Assembly (NCBI GenBank): GCA_947382445.1
Contig: CANCZH010000047.1
Location: 1 to 12,677, forward strand
Reading direction: 5' to 3'
Length of the DNA stretch: 12,677 bases
Origin: an uncultured Clostridium sp.
GTDB lineage: Bacteria; Bacillota_A; Clostridia; TANB77; CAG-508
Each line of letters opens with the position of its first letter. Within the stretch, counting starts at the first letter, position 1. This document shows positions 1-5,068 of the stretch, one piece after another. The notes under the pieces are model-generated. The model saw only the letters and a list, made by a program, of their open reading frames with translations, was not told the origin of the DNA and searched no databases. The position numbers were made by a program, and so were the translations under genes.

Positions 1-84
1 GTGTTATAAATATTTATTTTTAAATAAAGTGTGTCATATGTTTGACTAACCTACAGCTGTTTTATTTTAAAAAATAATATAACA

Positions 85-113
85 TTGACAAAATAAATAA
101 AAAAAAGTATTAT
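85..113 (+). promoter_or_regulatory. Sigma-A-type promoter for the first membrane-protein gene
   Basis: A perfect -35 hexamer TTGACA (85-90) is followed after 17 nt by TATTAT (108-113). This lies 41 nt before the ATG at 155, with the ribosome-binding site GGGAG at 144-148. Spacing and hexamers fit the housekeeping consensus. The transcript would be monocistronic, because a terminator follows the gene. Nothing else is identifiable in bases 1-84. Confidence 0.8.
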
Positions 114-154
114 ATTAAATATATATAATATACATATAAAAAAGGGAGAAAAAA

Positions 155-1156
155 ATGGAAGAATACAAGAAAATTTTAAAACCATCAAAAAAAACATTAA
201 TAGTACTAATTATTCTTGTAGTACTATCAGTTGCGGGATTTACTGCTTCAGAAATAATGATGCAACCAGGCAAAGACGAAAAATGTACATCATATGATAC
301 TTTAATTAGTTTAGACCAAGATGAAGAAAATAAATACGCAAAAGTAACAATAACAGATATGCCTTATGAATTTGCAACAAAAAAGGAGAATAGCTCTACA
401 GAAAGATATTACTTTGTAATAGATGAAAACAATTATTTATATATTGTAAGATTATCTCCAAAAAAATATCAAGATATAGAAAAAAAATACAATGAAAACA
501 AAGAAAATTTCAAATATGAATTAAAAGGATACTTATTCAATACACCAAACGAGTTGAAAAAACTTGCAATAAGCGAATATAATAAAGGAAGAACAGCAGA
601 TCAAAAAATAACAGCTTCAGACTTTAAAGATTATTTTGGAAAAACATACTTAGATGATAGAATTACACCAAATTCTGATATGGCAACAGTATTCATAATG
701 ATAGCATTCTTTACATCAATTTTTTCTACAGTAACATTAGTAATATACATAAACTCAATAATAAGAGTAAAATTAGCTATAAAGAAATATGGAAAAGAAG
801 AATTAGAACTAGAATTATCAAAAGATACAGTTCAAGCATATCCTAAAGCCAAAATACATTTAACAGAAAAATATGTAATGTCAACTATAAATGGATTACA
901 TATTATATCATATGAAGATATCTTATGGACATATATAGAAAAAAGAAGACAAAACGGTGTAACAACAGCAAAATTCATTATAGCAGCAACAAAGATTGGT
1001 AAAAAATATTATATTGCAAGTAACTTTAACGAAGATATATTAGCAGAAATAATAGCTAATATAGCTGAAAAAAACAATGAAGTATTAGTTGGATTTACAT
1101 CAGAAAACAGAAAAGAATATAATACAAAACGTAAAGAATTTAAAAATCAAAAATAA
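155..1156 (+). CDS. Two-span membrane protein of unknown function
   Basis: I do not recognise the family of this 333-residue protein. What can be seen is a short lysine-rich cytoplasmic N-terminus, a hydrophobic span at about residues 14-32, a charged extracytoplasmic region at about 33-175, a second span at about 176-199, and a soluble C-terminal region of about 130 residues ending in a basic tail. By the positive-inside rule both ends lie in the cytoplasm. The C-terminal part, with alternating strands, an Ile-Ser-Tyr-Glu-Asp-Ile stretch and a final helix, has the look of small bacterial PH-like membrane domains; this is an impression, not a match. The start is fixed by GGGAG six bases upstream of the ATG. 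The gene has its own promoter and its own terminator at 1181-1213, so it appears to be a stand-alone unit and its neighbours give no clue to its role. Confidence 0.85.
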   Translation: MEEYKKILKPSKKTLIVLIILVVLSVAGFTASEIMMQPGKDEKCTSYDTLISLDQDEENKYAKVTITDMPYEFATKKENSSTERYYFVIDENNYLYIVRLSPKKYQDIEKKYNENKENFKYELKGYLFNTPNELKKLAISEYNKGRTADQKITASDFKDYFGKTYLDDRITPNSDMATVFIMIAFFTSIFSTVTLVIYINSIIRVKLAIKKYGKEELELELSKDTVQAYPKAKIHLTEKYVMSTINGLHIISYEDILWTYIEKRRQNGVTTAKFIIAATKIGKKYYIASNFNEDILAEIIANIAEKNNEVLVGFTSENRKEYNTKRKEFKNQK

Positions 1157-1180
1157 TAAATAATCATATAATAAAATAAG

Positions 1181-1213
1181 AAACTATGTGGAAAATTAAA
1201 CACATAGTTTTTT
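1181..1213 (+). terminator. Rho-independent terminator after the membrane-protein gene
   Basis: A perfect 10-bp stem, AAACTATGTG (1181-1190) with CACATAGTTT (1201-1210), encloses a 10-nt A-rich loop. The T run continues to 1213, giving six T in a row (1208-1213). It lies 24 nt after the stop codon at 1156. It also separates the first gene from the structured leader that follows. Confidence 0.88.
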
Positions 1214-1355
1214 CTATTATAAGAAAGTTCTCCGAACTTCCTATAATAGAAATACATTCCACAGAAAATTGCTATGCAATTTTCGCGGACGAACAAAGAC
1301 GCAGACTTTAAAATGTTTAAAACAGAGACAATGTTATTAATGTCTGCTTTTGTTC
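1211..1355 (+). other. Tandem hairpin region upstream of cysteine synthase
   Basis: Three further stem-loops follow the terminator. The first (1211-1252) is a long stem of about 18 pairs with a 3-nt loop (TCC, 1231-1233), one bulged A and one mismatch. The second (1264-1284) is a perfect 9-bp stem, GAAAATTGC/GCAATTTTC, around TAT, with TCC/GGA pairing outside it (1258-1260 with 1287-1289). The third pairs GAACAAA and GCAGAC (1291-1306) with GTCTGC and TTTGTTC (1342-1355) around a small internal loop and an AT-rich interior. The block is richer in C and G than its surroundings. I see no T-box core (GGUGGNACCGCG-like) or other riboswitch signature. It could be a structured leader RNA of the cysteine synthase gene or a dispersed palindromic repeat. 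I found no clear promoter here. Confidence 0.6.
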
Positions 1356-1383
1356 TATTTTCAAAAAAGGAGATTATTATAAA

Positions 1384-2353
1384 ATGCAAGAAACAATAAA
1401 AACAATTGGAAATACTCCAATGATAAAAATAACTTATGAATATAAAGGAGAAACAAAATATCTGTATTCCAAGTTAGAATATTATAATTTAACAGGAAGT
1501 ATAAAAGATAGAGTTGCATATTACATTATAAAAAGAGCAAAAGAAAGCGGAGAACTAAAAGAAGAAATGCCAATAATAGAAGCAACAAGCGGAAACACAG
1601 GAATTTCACTAGCAGCACTAGGAAAGTTCTATAATCACCCTGTATATATTTTTATGCCAGATTGGGTTAGTAAAGAGAGAATTAATTTAATGAAAAGCTT
1701 TGATGCAACAGTTACCCTATTTTCAAAAGAAGAGGGTGGATTTATAAGATGTGTTAATGAATCAAAGAAAATGGCCAAAGAAACAAATGGATTTTTAGCC
1801 AACCAATTTGCAAACAAAGACAATTTTTTAGCACATTATGAAACAACTGCTGAAGAGATTATAAAACAAGTTCCAGAAAAAATATATGGATTTGTTTCAG
1901 GAGTCGGAACTGGTGGAACATTAATGGGAGTAGGAAAACGACTAAAAAATGAATTTAATGAATCAAAAATAGTAGCAATAGAACCAGAAAAAATGCCAAT
2001 GATATCAAAAGGTAAAATATATGGTCAGCATAAAATAGAAGGAATAGGAGATGACTTTGTTCCAGAACTAGTAGATAGAAGTGCAATTGATGAAGTAATA
2101 TTAATAAATGATGATGACGCAATCAACATGTCACGAAAGCTTGCAAAACAGCTAGGACTGGGAGTACGGAATATCTTCAGGAGCAAATTTAATAGGAGCA
2201 ATACTATTAAATGAAAAAATAAATAAACCAATAGTTACAGTATTTGCAGATGATAACAAAAAATATCTATCTACTGATTTATCAAAAGAAATTGATACAA
2301 ATATATCATTTATATCAAATCAAGTAAATTTAAAAACATATGAAATTATATAA
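1384..2353 (+). CDS. cysK: Cysteine synthase (O-acetylserine sulfhydrylase), +1 frameshift near the C-terminus
   Basis: This is a PLP-dependent fold-type II enzyme that, by family, makes cysteine from O-acetylserine and sulfide in the cytoplasm. The hallmarks are the PLP lysine K41 in NLTGSIKDR, the substrate loop TSGNTG (68-73), the phosphate-binding loop GTGGT (175-179) and HKIEGIG (216-222). The start has AAGGAG upstream of ATG 1384. The original frame stops at 2214 after an aberrant tail. Dropping one base (C at 2167) restores GISSGAN, whose serine normally contacts the PLP ring nitrogen, and continues without a stop to TAA at 2351-2353. That gives about 322 residues, which is the normal family length. 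Without the shift the product loses about 60 residues, including this serine, and should be inactive. The gene may be a recent pseudogene, a sequence error or a frameshift-decoded gene. CysK versus CysM cannot be separated here, and no cysE lies nearby. Confidence 0.85.
2164..2170 (+). other. +1 frameshift site in the cysteine synthase gene (GTA-C-GGA)
   Basis: The original frame reads GTA CGG AAT. Skipping the C at 2167 gives GTA GGA ATA, and family-typical sequence resumes with Gly-Ile-Ser-Ser-Gly-Ala. The codon at the break in the original frame is CGG (2167-2169). A GGGAG run (2160-2164) lies just upstream. A matching site occurs in the sensor-kinase gene at 4065-4071. Confidence 0.85.
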
Positions 2354-2358
2354 TAACA

Positions 2359-2374
2359 GTCACTAAAATGTCAC
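2359..2374 (+). promoter_or_regulatory. GTCAC direct repeat, probable response-regulator operator
   Basis: GTCAC occurs at 2359-2363 and again at 2370-2374, which is 11 nt start to start or one helical turn. Two direct half-sites at this spacing are typical for dimers of OmpR/PhoB-family regulators. The repeat lies just upstream of the regulator promoter. The same repeat with the same spacing precedes the ABC ATPase gene at 4326-4341. Binding by the regulator encoded at 2437 is inferred. Confidence 0.6.
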
Positions 2375-2380
2375 TTATAT

Positions 2381-2409
2381 TTGATAATATAGAAAAGAGA
2401 TAGTATAAT
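2381..2409 (+). promoter_or_regulatory. Promoter of the two-component operon
   Basis: TTGATA (2381-2386) and TATAAT (2404-2409) are separated by 17 nt, close to the sigma-A consensus, and lie just downstream of the GTCAC repeat. An alternative -10 (TAATAT, 2385-2390) lies 10 nt after the repeat, the same distance as the TATAAT in front of the ABC ATPase gene. The ribosome-binding site AGAGG (2426-2430) precedes ATG 2437. Confidence 0.7.
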
Positions 2410-2436
2410 AGTTATAATTTTTAAAAGAGGTATTTT

Positions 2437-3099
2437 ATGAGCAAAATATTACTAGTTGAAGATAATGAAACAATAATCCTAGGATTAGAATATTTATTCA
2501 AAGAAGAATCATTTGAATTTAATATAGTTACAAATAAAAAAGATGCAGTTTCAATAATAGAAAAAGAACAATTTGATTTGATTTTATTAGATATAATGCT
2601 ACCTGATGGAAACGGGTTTGAAATAGGAAAATATATAAAGAAGAAATTTGAAACTCCAATAATCTTTCTTACAGCAAAAGATGAAGAAAAAGATGTTGTA
2701 TATGGTCTAGAATTAGGAGCAGACGATTATATAATAAAACCATTTAGAAATAGAGAATTAATATCAAGAATAAAAAATGTATTAAAAAGAAATCAAAAAA
2801 ACAACATTTTAAAATGTCAAAATATTAAAATTGATACAAACTTAGGAAAAGTATACAATGAAAACGAAGAAATAATACTAACAAAACTAGAATATAAAAT
2901 ACTTTCCAATTTGTTCATAAATCAAAACAAACTAGTAACAAGAGAAGAAATTTTAAATGATATTTGGGATATAGCTGGAAATTTCGTTAATGATAATACA
3001 TTAACAGTATATATAAAAAGAATTAGAGAAAAGCTTGGAGATAAAGACGGAAAAATAATACAAACAGTAAGAGGGCTAGGATATAGAGTAGAGGAGTAA
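2437..3099 (+). CDS. OmpR/PhoB-family response regulator
   Basis: This is a 220-residue cytoplasmic DNA-binding regulator, full length for the family. The receiver domain (about 1-115) has the acidic pair E8/D9, phosphorylation site D52 in LLDIMLPDG, T79 and the conserved K101-P102. The winged-helix effector domain (about 125-220) ends with the usual RGLGYR motif. The gene sits directly before a sensor kinase gene (two bases between stop and start, with the kinase ribosome-binding site GAGGAG inside the last codons here), so the two are cotranscribed and very likely partners. An ABC ATPase and FtsX-type permease follow, an arrangement known from Firmicutes modules that sense and expel envelope-active compounds, such as BceRS-BceAB. 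The GTCAC pair in front of both this gene and the ATPase gene suggests autoregulation plus control of the transporter. The signal is unknown. Confidence 0.93.
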   Translation: MSKILLVEDNETIILGLEYLFKEESFEFNIVTNKKDAVSIIEKEQFDLILLDIMLPDGNGFEIGKYIKKKFETPIIFLTAKDEEKDVVYGLELGADDYIIKPFRNRELISRIKNVLKRNQKNNILKCQNIKIDTNLGKVYNENEEIILTKLEYKILSNLFINQNKLVTREEILNDIWDIAGNFVNDNTLTVYIKRIREKLGDKDGKIIQTVRGLGYRVEE

Positions 3100-3101
3100 G
3101 A

Positions 3102-4326
3102 ATGAAGATATCAAAAAATGTTCAAGGTAAAAAATATATATACTTTTTTATTACAATGTCAGCAATATTTTGCTTAATATTAGGATTTTCTATAATTTCT
3201 CAAAATAAACAACAAACTAAAATAATAAATACAAAAATTGGTCAAATAGTTGGAGAAGTAAAAAAGCAATATCCAGAAATAGATGATGAACAAATAATAA
3301 AAATATTAAACGAAGAAAAATATCAAAAAGATGGAGAAAAGATTTTTGAAGATTATGGAATTTCACAAGAGGAAATGTTTATAAACGAGTTAAAAAATAA
3401 GCAACAAAAAAATCTCATAACAAACATAGGAATAATTTCTTTAAGTTATGTGATTTTTATTTTAGTTTTTATAATTTATTTAAAATTTAGACAAATGAAA
3501 ATAAATAAGTTAGATACATATATTCAAAGGGTATCAAAAAAAGACTATTCAATAGACATTGAACATTATTCAGAAGATGAGTTAAATTGTTTAAAAGATT
3601 CACTATATAAAATAACAGTAATGCTAAAAGAAGAAGCTGAAAACAAATCAAAGCAAAACGAAGCAATATTGTCAGCAGTGTCAGATATTTCACATCAGCT
3701 TAAAACACCGCTAACATCAATACTAATATTACTTGATGATATTACAGAAAACCCAGATATGGATAATAAAACAAAGAGAAAATTTTTATTAGAAATATCT
3801 AAACAAATAAAAGGAATGAATTTCCTAATTTTAGCACTTTTAAAACTATCAAGGCTAGATGCAGGTGCAGTAGAATTTGAAAATGAGGAAATAAACTTAA
3901 AACAATTAATAGATGATGTATTATCAGAATTAGAAATTTTAATAGATGTAAAACAAATAAAAATAGAAAAAATAATAAAATCAAATCCAATTATAGTTGG
4001 AGATTATAATTGGAATAAAGAAGCAATATTAAATATAATTAAAAATGCAATAGAACATACACAAGAGCGGAAAAACAGTTACAATTACATTAAATGAAAA
4101 TAGTGTATATTCAATGCTAGAAATAAAAGATCAAGGAGAAGGAATTTCAAAAGAAGAACTAAAACATATTTTCAAAAGATTTTATAAAACAAAAAATTCA
4201 AAAGAAAATAGTATTGGAATAGGTTTAGCACTATCAAAATCAATAATTGAAAAACAAAACGGATATATACAAGTAGAATCAAAAATAAACCAAGGAACTA
4301 CTTTTATAATAAAATATTTAAAATAG
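3102..4326 (+). CDS. Sensor histidine kinase, interrupted by a +1 frameshift
   Basis: This is a membrane-bound kinase partner of the regulator encoded just upstream. Features in order are TM1 (about 11-32), a charged extracytoplasmic segment of about 70 residues, TM2 (about 106-128), a linker, the H-box SDISHQLKTP with phosphoacceptor H198, and the N-box NIIKNAIEH (N315). The original frame ends at 4097, right after the N-box. Dropping one base, C at 4068, continues with the G1 box DQGEGI, the F box IFKRFYK and the G2 box GIGLALSK up to the TAG at 4324-4326, giving about 407 residues, normal for the family. The unshifted product lacks half of the ATP-binding domain and could not phosphorylate itself. 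All motifs after the break are intact, so the lesion is recent, artefactual or tolerated by frameshifting. The roughly 70-residue ectodomain is longer than in BceS-type intramembrane sensors. The final stop overlaps the GTCAC operator for the next gene. Confidence 0.88.
4065..4071 (+). other. +1 frameshift site in the sensor-kinase gene (GAG-C-GGA)
   Basis: The original frame reads GAG CGG AAA. Skipping the C at 4068 gives GAG GGA AAA, coding Gln-Glu-Gly-Lys-Thr, which fits the stretch after the N-box of histidine kinases. This is the same arrangement as at 2164-2170: an extra C directly before GGA, creating CGG in the original frame, with A after it. Confidence 0.85.
4114..4326 (+). CDS. C-terminal ATP-binding fragment of the sensor kinase (same gene as 3102-4326)
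   Basis: Taken alone this reading frame encodes 70 residues from an internal ATG: the G1 (DQGEGI), F (IFKRFYK) and G2 (GIGLALSK) boxes of a histidine-kinase ATPase domain. It has no histidine, no N-box and no convincing ribosome-binding site. I read it as the displaced end of the kinase gene and not a separate gene. It is listed because an automatic annotation would show it on its own. Confidence 0.4.
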   Translation: MLEIKDQGEGISKEELKHIFKRFYKTKNSKENSIGIGLALSKSIIEKQNGYIQVESKINQGTTFIIKYLK

Positions 4327-4357
4327 TCACTTGATTGTCACATTACTTATATATAAT
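4326..4357 (+). promoter_or_regulatory. GTCAC direct repeat plus -10 element upstream of the ABC transporter
   Basis: GTCAC at 4326-4330 and 4337-4341 (11 nt start to start) duplicates the arrangement upstream of the regulator gene. A TATAAT (4352-4357) begins 10 nt after the second box. The only -35-like hexamer is TTGATT (4331-4336) with a short 15-nt spacer, lying between the boxes. A weak -35 covered by regulator half-sites fits an activator-dependent promoter; activation is inferred. The ATPase gene starts at 4393. Confidence 0.6.
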
Positions 4358-4392
4358 TATTTCAGATAAAAAGAAAAAAAGGAGATTAATAT

Positions 4393-5055
4393 ATGGAAAT
4401 TCTAAAAGTAGAAAACCTAACTAAAAAGTATGGGAAAGGCGAAAGTCAAGTAGTAGCCGTTGACAACATTTCATTTTCAGTAGAAAAAGGAGAATTTGTA
4501 GCAATTGTAGGAAGTTCAGGAAGTGGAAAGTCAACATTATTACACTTAATAGGTGGTGTAGATAGACCAACATCTGGAAAAGTATTTATTGAAGGAAAGG
4601 ATATTTATTCACTAAATGATGACAGTCTAGCAATATTTAGAAGAAGACAAGTAGGATTAATATATCAATTCTATAATTTAATACCCATACTTAATGTTGA
4701 AGAAAATATAACACTTCCATGTGAATTGGATGGAAAAAAAGCAGATAAAACACAACTAGAAGAGTTATTAAAAACATTAGGATTAGAACATAGAAAAAAA
4801 CACTTACCAAACGAATTATCAGGAGGTCAGCAACAACGTGTTTCAATAGGCAGAAGCTTGATTAATAATCCAAGTATAGTTTTAGCAGATGAACCAACTG
4901 GAAACTTAGACTCAAAAGCAAGTAATGAAATAATAGAACTTTTAAAATTATCAAATAAAAAATATAATCAAACAATTATAATGATAACTCACGATTTAGA
5001 AATTGCTAAAATTGCAGATAGAGTCATAAAAATTGAAGATGGAAAAATAGTCTAG
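4393..5055 (+). CDS. ABC transporter ATP-binding protein (MacB/LolD/BceA type)
   Basis: This is a 220-residue cytoplasmic ATPase that energises the permease encoded next. It has Walker A GSSGSGKST (40-48), the Q-loop Q92 in IYQFYNL, the signature LSGGQ (142-146), Walker B VLADEPTG (163-170) with catalytic E167, the D-loop NLDS (171-174) and the H-loop H200. The YQFYNLIP and DEPTGNLDS wording is typical of the MacB/LolD/BceA subfamily, which pairs with FtsX-type permeases and drives conformational coupling across the membrane more often than classical solute import. All catalytic residues are present. GGAG (4381-4384) precedes the ATG by 8 nt. The permease begins 13 nt after the stop. Its own promoter with GTCAC boxes suggests induction by the upstream regulator, besides possible read-through from the kinase gene, as no terminator lies between them. 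Confidence 0.93.
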   Translation: MEILKVENLTKKYGKGESQVVAVDNISFSVEKGEFVAIVGSSGSGKSTLLHLIGGVDRPTSGKVFIEGKDIYSLNDDSLAIFRRRQVGLIYQFYNLIPILNVEENITLPCELDGKKADKTQLEELLKTLGLEHRKKHLPNELSGGQQQRVSIGRSLINNPSIVLADEPTGNLDSKASNEIIELLKLSNKKYNQTIIMITHDLEIAKIADRVIKIEDGKIV

Positions 5056-5068
5056 GAGGTGATTTGAA

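Noticed and set aside
52..61. ACAGCTGT-type palindrome and small AT-only inverted repeats in the first 84 bases
   Set aside because: They are short, of a kind expected by chance in AT-rich DNA, and not placed relative to any known gene end.
1261..1383. T-box or S-box riboswitch upstream of cysteine synthase
   Set aside because: No T-box antiterminator core, specifier-loop arrangement or SAM-box motif is visible, and the last hairpin lacks a T run of terminator quality just before the gene.
1147..1389. Minus-strand open frame of 80 codons across the hairpin region
   Set aside because: It runs through the terminator and hairpins, has no ribosome-binding site and codes only low-complexity hydrophobic and aromatic residues.
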